A stretch of 64,000 nucleotides of DNA, from contig NZ_SLYA01000002.1 in the NCBI RefSeq assembly GCF_004340965.1, positions 558,001-622,000 of the forward strand. The letters are read 5' to 3'. Positions 52,901-60,821 of this stretch are shown here, piece after piece; the stretch's first letter is position 1, and each line of letters starts with the position of its first letter. A program made the translations under genes and the position numbers. The notes beneath the pieces were generated by a model. That model worked only from the letters and a program-made list of their open reading frames with translations, ran no database searches and was not told where the DNA came from. Source of the stretch: Sphingomonas sp. PP-CE-1A-559 (GTDB taxonomy: Bacteria; Pseudomonadota; Alphaproteobacteria; Sphingomonadales; Sphingomonadaceae).

Positions 52901-53071
52901 CATGCGGTTCGCGCGTCGGTCGACGTCGACAAGCGCTTCACCTTGTACGGCGGCGTCGATAATCTGACCGATAAGAAGCCGCCTTACGGTCTGCTCGGCA
53001 ATGGCGATGGCGACGCGATCTACGACAACATTGGTCGCGCGATGTACATCGGCGCTTCGGTGAAGCTGTAA
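49964..53071 (+). CDS. TonB-dependent receptor with in-frame amber codon after the signal peptide
   Basis: An outer-membrane receptor for iron chelates or other large nutrients. An ATG at 49964 with AGGGG about 9 bases upstream starts a typical signal peptide (hydrophobic core, P-A-A-A at codons 27-30). Codon 31 is TAG (50054-50056), where Gln (CAG) would be expected. The same frame then continues uninterrupted for about 1000 codons: the plug domain with E-I-V-V-T-G-S-R-I, D-L-R-G-L-G and Y-G-S-D-A-M-A-G-V, then the beta-barrel ending Y-I-G-A-S-V-K-L. From the first GTG after the TAG (50153) 972 residues remain, without a signal peptide. Either the gene is inactivated, or the codon is suppressed, or it is a sequencing error. 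Confidence 0.88.
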
Positions 53072-53102
53072 GCGTAAGCCAGGTTCTATCGGTTAGATCG
53101 AG

Positions 53103-53135
53103 AAGGGCGGGTCCTTATGTCGGGCCCGCCCTTTT
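53103..53135 (+). terminator. Terminator of the TonB-receptor gene
   Basis: A 12-bp stem (53103-53114 with 53122-53133, one wobble) and a 7-base loop are followed by TTTT (53132-53135). Confidence 0.85.
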
Positions 53136-53210
53136 CCTTGTCTCGTGGCTTTCCCCTGGGGGACGGTTTGGCCTACATGGTCCGATGATGTCGCTACGGG
53201 CTTCCCGATA

Positions 53211-55571
53211 ATGGTCCTAGGGATCGGTGCCGCCGTGATGGTAGGGGCGTTGCTGCTCCTGGTGATCCTCGCCGGCTTGGTACTGCTATACATCGGACTG
53301 CAAGCCCGTTCCGACGCCGCGGAAGTGATAGAGGTGCGCGCGCAGTTGCAGACGATCCTCGATGGATCGCCGGCGATCGTGACGGTGATCCGTTCTGGCG
53401 GGCGGATCGAGATGACGCAGCGGATGGCGGACTGGCTTGGGCTTGGGGCGCCGCCTCGGTCGATCGCGGAGCTTGCTGCCGGGGGGACGGGGCTGTCCGC
53501 CGACGATGCCGCGCGACTGATTGCCGACGTCACGGCGGCGCAGCGGTCGGGGCGGGCGTTCGTGCGCTCGGTGCGATTGCAGGGCTCGACGCGGGCGATC
53601 ACGTTTCGCGGCGGGCGCGCGCCGGGCGCGATGGGCGCGACCGGGGCGGTGCTGCTATGGGCGTTCGATGCGACCGACAGCGAGGCGGAGATCGCACGAC
53701 TTGGTTCCGAGACCGCGCGACTCGGCGAGGCGTATGAATCGCTGACGGGGCTGATCGAGGCGGCGCCGATGCCGATGTGGTATCGCGCGACCGACTTGCG
53801 ACTGGCGATGGTCAACAGCGCGTATGTCGATGCGGTCGAGGGGCGTGATGCCGCCGACGTCGTCGCGCGTGGGCTGGAACTGGTCGAGGGATCTGGGCGT
53901 GGCGGGCCTCTCGCTGGTGCCGCGGTCGCGCGCGAGCAGGGACGCCCGCATCAGCAGGTCCTGCCCGCGACGATCGACGGTGCGCGACGGTCGCTGCAAA
54001 TCTACGACGTACCGTTGCCGAGCGGCGGCGTGGCCGGGTTCGCGATCGATATCGAGGAACTGGAGCAGGCGCGGTCGGGCGCCAAGCGCTTTGCCGAAGC
54101 CCAGCGCGCGATGCTCGACCGGCTATCGGCAGGCGTGGCGCAGTTCGGTGGGGATCGCTCGCTCGTGTTCTGCAACCAGCCGTTCCGGCGGATGTTCGCG
54201 ATGCGGAGCGAATGGCTCGCCGACCGTCCCGAATTCGACCGCGTGCTCGAGCGGATGCGCGAGGCGAACCGGCTACCGGAGGTCCGCGATTTCCCGAGCT
54301 GGAAGGCGGAGCGGCGCGACTGGTTCATGCAGACTGGCTCGGCCCAGGGCGGCGGTGCGATGGAGGAGAATTGGCACCTGCGCGGCGGCACGCATCTCCG
54401 CGTGGTCGCGCAGCCGCTCCCCGATGGCGGCCTGTTGCTGATCTTCGAGGATCGCACCGAGCAGGTCCAGCTCGCCAGCGCGCGCGACACGTTGCTGCGG
54501 GTGCGGACGGCGACGTTCGACAATCTGTTCGAGGCGCTCGGCGTCTTCGCGGCGGATGGCCGGTTGCAGCTGTGGAACAACCGGTTCCGGGCATTGTGGG
54601 GGCTGGAGGAGGAGTTCCTTGCCTCGCATCCCCGCGTCGATGCGTTTGCCGAGGCGGCTGGCGCCAAGCTCGCGACCCCGGGGCGGTCCGCGTTGATCCC
54701 CGACCTCGTCCGGTCGGCGACGGTCGGGCGCCAGCAGCGCGGCGGACGCGTGGCGTTCGCGGATGGGCGGCATTTTGAGTTTGCCGGCGTGCCGCTGCCC
54801 GACGGGAATGCGCTGTTCACGATGCTCGACATCACCGACAGCCGGCGCGCGGAGCAGGCTTTGCGGGATCGTGCGGACGCGCTTGAAGCGACCGACAAGG
54901 TGAAGACCGCGTTCGTCGCGAACATGAGCTACGAACTGCGCACGCCGCTGACGTCGATCAGCGGGTTCGCGGAGATGCTTCACGGCGGCTATGCCGGCGC
55001 GATGACGCCGCAGGCCGAGGGCTATGTAGGGGCGATCCTCGAGTCGGTCGAGCGGCTGGGGTTGCTGGTCGACGACGTGCTCGACCTGACGCGCGCGGAG
55101 AGCGATCGTGCGGAAACCGATCGCAGCGACGTGGACCTCGCAGCTACCGTGCGCGCCGCGGCGGAAACGATCCTGCCGTCGGCCAAGCGACGTAAACTCG
55201 ACTTCGCGATCGAGGTCGCGCGCTCGACGGGCCGCGTGAACGGCAATCCGAAGCGGCTGAAGGAGGTCGTCGAGCATCTGTTGCGCCATGCGGTCGCGGC
55301 GACGCCGGACGGCGGGCGGGTGCTGCTGCATACCGACGGTAATGCGACGTCGGCGCGGATCGTGGTGTCGGACGATGGGGTTGGGATGGATGCGGAGGCG
55401 GTGGCGCATGCGTTCGACCGGTTTGCGGAGTCGAAGCCTATGGGGGATCGCGCTCTGGGTCTCGGATTGCCGTTGGCGAAACAGTTCGTCGAGGCACACG
55501 GCGGGACGATCGAGCTTATGTCCGAACCCGGCGCCGGCACGCTGATCACCGTCGAGCTACCACGCCGATGA
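53211..55571 (+). CDS. divL: DivL-like multi-PAS histidine-kinase-related protein (Tyr at phosphoacceptor site)
   Basis: A membrane-anchored signalling protein of 786 residues. One membrane helix lies near the N-terminus (about 4-28), then three to four PAS-like segments (about 45-130, 175-285, 295-400, 430-545). The dimerisation helix carries F-V-A-N-M-S-Y-E-L-R-T-P-L, with Tyr574 where kinases have His, as in Caulobacter DivL, which controls the CckA-CtrA cell-cycle pathway. The ATPase domain keeps G1 (D-D-G-V-G-M) and G2 (G-L-G-L-P), but its N-box reads E-H-L-L-R-H-A without the usual Asn. The assignment to divL follows from the Tyr and the tsaE-amgK-murU-addB neighbours. The frame opens with GTG at 53145; neither start has a good ribosome site. 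Confidence 0.8.
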   Translation: MVLGIGAAVMVGALLLLVILAGLVLLYIGLQARSDAAEVIEVRAQLQTILDGSPAIVTVIRSGGRIEMTQRMADWLGLGAPPRSIAELAAGGTGLSADDAARLIADVTAAQRSGRAFVRSVRLQGSTRAITFRGGRAPGAMGATGAVLLWAFDATDSEAEIARLGSETARLGEAYESLTGLIEAAPMPMWYRATDLRLAMVNSAYVDAVEGRDAADVVARGLELVEGSGRGGPLAGAAVAREQGRPHQQVLPATIDGARRSLQIYDVPLPSGGVAGFAIDIEELEQARSGAKRFAEAQRAMLDRLSAGVAQFGGDRSLVFCNQPFRRMFAMRSEWLADRPEFDRVLERMREANRLPEVRDFPSWKAERRDWFMQTGSAQGGGAMEENWHLRGGTHLRVVAQPLPDGGLLLIFEDRTEQVQLASARDTLLRVRTATFDNLFEALGVFAADGRLQLWNNRFRALWGLEEEFLASHPRVDAFAEAAGAKLATPGRSALIPDLVRSATVGRQQRGGRVAFADGRHFEFAGVPLPDGNALFTMLDITDSRRAEQALRDRADALEATDKVKTAFVANMSYELRTPLTSISGFAEMLHGGYAGAMTPQAEGYVGAILESVERLGLLVDDVLDLTRAESDRAETDRSDVDLAATVRAAAETILPSAKRRKLDFAIEVARSTGRVNGNPKRLKEVVEHLLRHAVAATPDGGRVLLHTDGNATSARIVVSDDGVGMDAEAVAHAFDRFAESKPMGDRALGLGLPLAKQFVEAHGGTIELMSEPGAGTLITVELPRR

Positions 55572-55586
55572 GCGCCGATCTTCTGC

Positions 55587-55688
55587 CCCCTCTCCCCTCC
55601 GGGGAGAGGGTCGGGGTGAGGGGTCGCCGAGCAGCGCAGCGCCTCGAACGGCCCCTCACCCAACCCTCTCCCCGAGGGGGAGAGGGCT
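55587..55688. repeat. Type C palindromic repeat pair
   Basis: Copies of cccctctcccctccggggagagggt and its inverse flank a spacer between divL and tsaE. Its right edge supplies the AGAGGG ribosome site of tsaE. Confidence 0.8.
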
Positions 55689-55695
55689 CGTGCGC

Positions 55696-56139
55696 ATGAT
55701 CCGTCTACCCGACCCGCAAGCCACCGAAGCGTTCGGGGCTATGCTTGCCAAGCGCGTTCGACCCGGCGACGTGATCACTCTTGTGGGCACGCTCGGCTCC
55801 GGCAAGACCAGCGTCGCCCGCGGCCTCCTCGCCGCACTCGGCCTCGCCGGAGAGGCACCATCGCCCAGCTTCGCGATCGTCCAGCCCTACGAGCCACCCG
55901 AAGTGCGCTTTCCCGTACTGCACGTTGACCTCTACCGCATCGACGACCCCGCCGAGATCGAGGAACTCGCGCTCGACGACGCGCGCTACGATTCGCTCCT
56001 GCTGGTTGAATGGCCGGAACGCGCAGGCCCGGATTACTGGCCGGATGCGCTTCGCCTGAGCCTGACGATCGAGCCGGACGGCACGCGCAGCTTGACTATC
56101 GGCGTGCCGGAAGCTTGGAAGTCGCGATGGCCGACATGA
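55696..56139 (+). CDS. tsaE: tRNA threonylcarbamoyladenosine synthesis ATPase TsaE
   Basis: TsaE is the ATPase that works with TsaB and TsaD to make t6A37 in tRNAs reading ANN codons. The 147-residue protein has Walker A G-T-L-G-S-G-K-T-S, the P-S-P-S-F motif, and Y-R-I-D-D-P and V-E-W-P-E blocks of the family. I prefer the ATG at 55696 (AGAGGG 9 bases upstream); a GTG at 55690 is also possible. Its last 13 bases overlap amgK. A P-loop tsaE gene after divL is a familiar alphaproteobacterial arrangement. Confidence 0.93.
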   Translation: MIRLPDPQATEAFGAMLAKRVRPGDVITLVGTLGSGKTSVARGLLAALGLAGEAPSPSFAIVQPYEPPEVRFPVLHVDLYRIDDPAEIEELALDDARYDSLLLVEWPERAGPDYWPDALRLSLTIEPDGTRSLTIGVPEAWKSRWPT

Positions 56140-57116
56140 CCCCGCCGCCCGGCGCCGCCGCTTTTCTCGACGTTCATGGCTGGGGTGGGGCACAGATCCT
56201 TCCGGTCGCGGGCGACGCGTCGTTCCGGCGCTATTTCCGCGCGATCGAGAGCGCCGAACAGGGTGGGCGCCAAGCGATCCTGATGGATGCGCCACCGCCG
56301 CACGAAGATCCCCGCCCGTTCATCGCCATCGCCGAATGGCTGGTCGAGCGCGACTTCGCCGCGCCCGCCATTCTGGCGTGTGACCTCGACCAGGGGCTCG
56401 TGCTGATCGAGGATTTTGGCGACGATAGATTGCGTGAGGCGGTCGACGCGGCGCCCGCGGACGAACTGTCGCTCTACGGGCCGGCGATCGACTTGCTGGT
56501 GCGGTTGCGCGCCGAGCCGGCTGGGCCGGTCCCCCCTTACGATCGCGCGGTGCTGAAGCGCGAGGCGGGGCTATTCGTCGAATGGTACTGCCCGGCGGTC
56601 GGGGTCGAGCCAGATCTGGCTGGCTGGGCCGCGGCATGGGAGGCAGTGTTCGATCACGCCATCGCCGAGACTCCGGTCACGGTTTTGCGCGATTATCACG
56701 CCGAGAACCTGATGCTCGTCGGACCGGCGCGGTCGCTCGGGTTGCTCGATTTTCAGGACGCGCTCGCGGGGCATCCGGCCTATGATTTGGTGTCGCTGTT
56801 GCAGGATGCGCGGCGGACGGTCGATCCGGCGGTCGAGGCGGCGATGCTGGCGCGATATCGTGCGGCGGCGGATGCGGGAGACGAGTTCATGAACGCGTAT
56901 CACGTGCTCGGCGCGCAGCGGAATGCGAAGATCCTCGGCATCTTCACGCGGCTGTGGAAGCGCGATGGCAAGCCGCATTATGCGACGATGTGTCCGCGTG
57001 TGTGGACGTATCTGGAGCGCGATCTGGCGCAGCCGGTCATGGCGCCGGTCGCGGCGTGGTTCGCGGCGAACGTGCCGCCCGCGAAGCGCGGCGATCCGCT
57101 GGCCTTGAGCGCGTGA
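56127..57116 (+). CDS. amgK: N-acetylmuramate/N-acetylglucosamine kinase AmgK
   Basis: AmgK phosphorylates MurNAc (and GlcNAc) at the anomeric position, the first step of the MurU recycling route that bypasses the fosfomycin target. The 329-residue protein has the aminoglycoside-phosphotransferase fold: D-A-S-F-R-R-Y-F-R near the start, L-V-L-I-E-D-F-G-D-D hinge, L-R-D-Y-H-A-E-N-L-M catalytic loop with Asp, and L-L-D-F-Q-D-A metal site. The ATG at 56127 has GGAAG 5 bases upstream; an ATG at 56136 overlapping the tsaE stop is an alternative. Its stop overlaps murU by GTGA. Confidence 0.92.
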   Translation: MADMTPPPGAAAFLDVHGWGGAQILPVAGDASFRRYFRAIESAEQGGRQAILMDAPPPHEDPRPFIAIAEWLVERDFAAPAILACDLDQGLVLIEDFGDDRLREAVDAAPADELSLYGPAIDLLVRLRAEPAGPVPPYDRAVLKREAGLFVEWYCPAVGVEPDLAGWAAAWEAVFDHAIAETPVTVLRDYHAENLMLVGPARSLGLLDFQDALAGHPAYDLVSLLQDARRTVDPAVEAAMLARYRAAADAGDEFMNAYHVLGAQRNAKILGIFTRLWKRDGKPHYATMCPRVWTYLERDLAQPVMAPVAAWFAANVPPAKRGDPLALSA

Positions 57117-57868
57117 CCCGCCAGCAGACGATCCGGCCCGTCCCTCGCGGTGTCGTGCCCGAAACGGCGATGGTGATGGCGGCGGGCTTGGGCAAGCGGA
57201 TGCGCCCGCTGACCGCGACGCGACCAAAGCCGCTGGTTCAGGTCGCGGGCAAGCCGTTGATCGACCACGTGTTCGAGCGGTTGCAGGCCGCCGGGATCAA
57301 GCGCGCGGTCGTCAACGTGCATTACTTGGCGGACACGCTGGAGGCGCACGTCACCGACCGGTTCGCGGGGATCGACGTCGTGATCTCCGACGAGCGGAAA
57401 ATGCTGATGGAGACGGGCGGCGGGCTCGTCCAGGCGCGGCATCTGCTCGGCGACGCGCCGGTGCTGGTGGTCAACAGCGACAATCTCTGGATCGACGGGC
57501 CGGTCGACGCGATCAGGCTGCTCGCGTCGCGCTGGGACGACGCGAAGATGGACGCGCTGCTGCTGATGGTGCCGCTCGCGCGTGCCAACAATCACGGCGG
57601 GATGGGCGATTTCTATCTCGGCAGCGACGGGCGGATCGTCGGGCGGCGCAAGCCCGGCCGGGTCGCGCCATTCGCCTATACCGGCATCCAGATTCTCCAC
57701 CCGCGGTTGATCGCCGACTGGCCGGAGGGGCCGTTCTCGACCAACATCTTCTGGAACCGCGCGATAGCCGCCGGCCGCGCCTACGGCCAGGTCCACCAGG
57801 GCCTGTGGTTCGACGTCGGCACGCCCGCCGCGATCCCGAAAACCGAGGCAATCCTCGCGGATGGCTGA
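57113..57868 (+). CDS. murU: N-acetylmuramate alpha-1-phosphate uridylyltransferase MurU
   Basis: MurU joins UTP to MurNAc-1-phosphate from AmgK, giving UDP-MurNAc for cell-wall synthesis. The 251-residue nucleotidyltransferase has M-A-A-G-L-G-K-R-M-R-P-L-T near the start, K-P-L-V-Q-V-A-G-K-P-L-I-D, E-T-G-G-G, V-N-S-D-N-L (metal Asp) and W-F-D-V-G-T-P at the end. The GTG start at 57113 overlaps the amgK stop by four bases, strong evidence for a joint pathway. The stop overlaps addB by 8 bases. Confidence 0.93.
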   Translation: MTRQQTIRPVPRGVVPETAMVMAAGLGKRMRPLTATRPKPLVQVAGKPLIDHVFERLQAAGIKRAVVNVHYLADTLEAHVTDRFAGIDVVISDERKMLMETGGGLVQARHLLGDAPVLVVNSDNLWIDGPVDAIRLLASRWDDAKMDALLLMVPLARANNHGGMGDFYLGSDGRIVGRRKPGRVAPFAYTGIQILHPRLIADWPEGPFSTNIFWNRAIAAGRAYGQVHQGLWFDVGTPAAIPKTEAILADG

Positions 57869-60821
57869 CGTCGCCACGGCGGATCGCCCGACGCTCTACA
57901 CGATCCCGGCGCACCGGGCGTTTGCTGACGCGCTGGTCGCCGGGCTGACGCGGCGGGCCGGGCGCGATCCGCTGGCGCTCGCCCGTGCGCTCGTCGTGCT
58001 GCCGAACAACCGCGCGGTGAAGGCGGTGACCGAGGCGTTCGTCCGCGCGAGCGGCGGCGGGCTTGTCCTCCCGCGTCTGGTGGCGCTGGGAGATCCGGAG
58101 ATGGGCGAAGCGGTTGGCGCCGCGCTCGATCCGGCGGACGATATCGATTCGCCGCTGCCCGCGGTACCACCCTATCAGCGTCGCATGATCCTCGCGCGAC
58201 TGGTATCGGAAGAGCGGGCGCGCGAAGGCCATCCGGTCGATGCCGCCGAAGCGGTGCGCCTCGCAGGCGAACTCGCACGGACGCTCGATCAGTTGCTGGT
58301 CGAGGAAGTGCCGCCGACAAGGTTGCGCGATATCGAACTCGGCCCAGAACTGACCGAGCATTGGCGGCGCGCGCTGGCGACGTTCGAAATCGTGCTGCAA
58401 CGCTGGCCAGGCGAACTCGCGCGGCTTGAGCGGATCGATGCGGCGACGCGGCGCTCGGCGTTGCTCGACCGGCTCGCCCAGCGCTGGCGGAATGCGCCAC
58501 CAGCCGGGATCGTCTGCGCGGCTGGCGTGACGGATTCCGCACCAGCGGTCGCGCGTCTGCTCCGCTGCATCGCCGACATGCCGCAGGGCATGGTAGTGTT
58601 CGCCGGCCTCGACCTCGCGCTGCCCGACGAGGAATGGGACGCGCTCGGCCCGCATGATCCGCACCCGGTGACCGGGCTCACGCGGCGCTCGATCGAAACG
58701 CATCCGCAGTTCGATGCGAAGCTGATGCTCCTGCGCATGGGCGTCGCCCGCGGCGAGGTGCAAACATGGCGCGAGGGTGGCGGGCACGATGCCGACCCCG
58801 CGCGCGGCCGGGCCATCGCCAACGCGCTGGCGCCCGCGGACTTCACCGGCAAATGGACACAGATCGCGGCGGAGGATCGCCGATTGAAGGGCGTGACCGC
58901 CGCCGAACTCGCGACGCCAGCAGAGGAAGCACAAGCGATAGCTCTCGTCCTTCGCGAGGCCCTGGAAGTCCCCGAAAGGACCGCCGCATTAGTCACGCCA
59001 GATCGCGCGCTCGCACGGCGCGTAGCGGCGCATCTCGGGCGCTGGGGCATCGGCATCGACGACAGCGCGGGGCGGCCCTTGTCGATCCTGCCGCCGGGGA
59101 CGTTGCTGCTCGCGCTGGCCGAGGCAGCAGGGCAGCGCTTTTCGCCGCTCCCGTTGCTCGCGTTACTGAAACACCCCCTGGTGCGGGCGGGCGAGGATCG
59201 CTTGCTCTGGCTAGACGGCGCACGCGCGCTCGACCGGCGGTTGCGCGGGCCAAGGCCGGCGGCGGGGCTCGACGGGATCGCCGGACATCTGGAGGAGCGT
59301 AAAGGCACGGCGGCAACATGGTGGACCGACGTCCAGCCTCTGCTGACGCCGTTGGCGAACGCGTTCGATCAGGGGCAGCAGCCGTTGGCTTCGGTGCTCG
59401 CCTGCCTGCGCGAGACGGCGCAGACCTTGTGCGGCGACAATCTCTGGTCGGGTTTGGCCGGGCGAGCGGCGGCGGAGTTCCTCGCCGATCTGGAAGCCGA
59501 AGCACCGGCCGGACCGCCGCGGATCGATCCGCGCGAACTGCCGCAACTGTTGCGGACGTTGCTCGACGAAGTAGCGGTACGGCCGGCACCGGGCGGCCAT
59601 CCCCGGCTCGCGATATACGGCCTGATCGAGGCGCGGTTGCAGACCGCCGACGTCATGGTGCTCGGCGGTTTGAACGAAGGCGTTTGGCCGGGGCGGCCTG
59701 CGCCCGATCCTTGGCTCGCGCCGCGCATCCGCATGGAGCTAGGGCTGCCGGGGTTGGAGCGGCGTGTCGGCACCGCGGCGCATGATTTTGCGCAAGCGTT
59801 AGGCGCACCTCGCGCGGTAGTCACGCGGGCACGCAGGGATGCGAAGTCACCCGCTCTGGCCTCGCGTCTTTGGCTTCGGTTGCAGGCGCTTGCCGGAGAT
59901 CGGTTCGAGCGGGCATCTGCACTGGAAGGCTGGACGCGTGCGCTAGACGATCCGGGCGAGCATCTCCCCGCCGACCGTCCCGCGCCATCGCCGCCTGCGC
60001 TGCTGCGTCCGAAAGCCATTTCTGTCACAGAGGTCGATCGCCTAAAGGCCGACCCTTACGCCTTCTATGCGCGCCGCGTGCTGGGTTTGATGCCGCTCGA
60101 TCCGGTCGATGCCGATCCCAGCGCGGCGTGGCGCGGGACGGCGGTGCACGACATCCTCGAGCAATGGTGGAAGCAGGACAACTGCACCGTCGACACGCTA
60201 CGGCAGCGCGCGAAGGCGATGCTCGATGACGAGCGGACGCATCCGATGATGCGCGCGCTGTGGCAGCCGCGCTTGCTCGAAGCGATCGACTGGATCGCCG
60301 GCGCTATCGTCGCGCAAGGCGAGGACGGCCGTACGGTCGCCAGCGCCGAGGGCAAGGGCAAGATCGAGATCGCTGGCGTGACGCTGTCGGGCCGCTACGA
60401 CCGCATCGACAAGCTCCCCGACGGGCGCCTGGCGGTGATCGACTACAAGACCGGCAAGCCGCCTTCGCCGACCGCCGTCCGCGCCGGTTACAGCCTGCAA
60501 CTCGGGCTGCTCGGCTTGATCGCGGAACGCGGCGGCTTCCCCGAGGTCTCGGGGACCGCAGGCGCGTTCGAATATTGGTCGCTCGGCAAGAAGCGCGACG
60601 CGTTCGGCTATATCGAGAGCCCGGTCGATCCCGAGGGCAAGCGCGACAAGATCCCGACCGCCGAGTTCACCGCCATCGCCGCGCACAACTTCACCGAAGT
60701 CGTCGGCGAATGGCTCACCGGCAGCGCCGCGTTCACCGCGAAGCTCGTCCCCGAATACGCCCCCTATGCCGAGTACGACCAACTAATGCGACGCGACGAA
60801 TGGTATGGCCGTGAGCGGTGA
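57861..60821 (+). CDS. addB: Double-strand break repair protein AddB
   Basis: AddB is the second subunit of the AddAB helicase-nuclease that resects double-strand ends for RecA. The 986-residue alphaproteobacterial form has a helicase-like N-terminal region without a Walker A motif and a C-terminal PD-(D/E)XK nuclease: G-R-Y-D-R-I-D and A-V-I-D-Y-K-T-G-K carry the metal Asp and the Lys. The start overlaps murU by 8 bases and the stop overlaps addA by 17, so the whole set is tightly coupled. Confidence 0.93.
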   Translation: MADVATADRPTLYTIPAHRAFADALVAGLTRRAGRDPLALARALVVLPNNRAVKAVTEAFVRASGGGLVLPRLVALGDPEMGEAVGAALDPADDIDSPLPAVPPYQRRMILARLVSEERAREGHPVDAAEAVRLAGELARTLDQLLVEEVPPTRLRDIELGPELTEHWRRALATFEIVLQRWPGELARLERIDAATRRSALLDRLAQRWRNAPPAGIVCAAGVTDSAPAVARLLRCIADMPQGMVVFAGLDLALPDEEWDALGPHDPHPVTGLTRRSIETHPQFDAKLMLLRMGVARGEVQTWREGGGHDADPARGRAIANALAPADFTGKWTQIAAEDRRLKGVTAAELATPAEEAQAIALVLREALEVPERTAALVTPDRALARRVAAHLGRWGIGIDDSAGRPLSILPPGTLLLALAEAAGQRFSPLPLLALLKHPLVRAGEDRLLWLDGARALDRRLRGPRPAAGLDGIAGHLEERKGTAATWWTDVQPLLTPLANAFDQGQQPLASVLACLRETAQTLCGDNLWSGLAGRAAAEFLADLEAEAPAGPPRIDPRELPQLLRTLLDEVAVRPAPGGHPRLAIYGLIEARLQTADVMVLGGLNEGVWPGRPAPDPWLAPRIRMELGLPGLERRVGTAAHDFAQALGAPRAVVTRARRDAKSPALASRLWLRLQALAGDRFERASALEGWTRALDDPGEHLPADRPAPSPPALLRPKAISVTEVDRLKADPYAFYARRVLGLMPLDPVDADPSAAWRGTAVHDILEQWWKQDNCTVDTLRQRAKAMLDDERTHPMMRALWQPRLLEAIDWIAGAIVAQGEDGRTVASAEGKGKIEIAGVTLSGRYDRIDKLPDGRLAVIDYKTGKPPSPTAVRAGYSLQLGLLGLIAERGGFPEVSGTAGAFEYWSLGKKRDAFGYIESPVDPEGKRDKIPTAEFTAIAAHNFTEVVGEWLTGSAAFTAKLVPEYAPYAEYDQLMRRDEWYGRER

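Noticed and set aside
53145..53210. GTG at 53145 as the start of the DivL-like gene
   Set aside because: It lies only 10 bases after the terminator T run and lacks a ribosome site; the ATG at 53211 directly before the membrane helix is preferred, though neither start is well supported.
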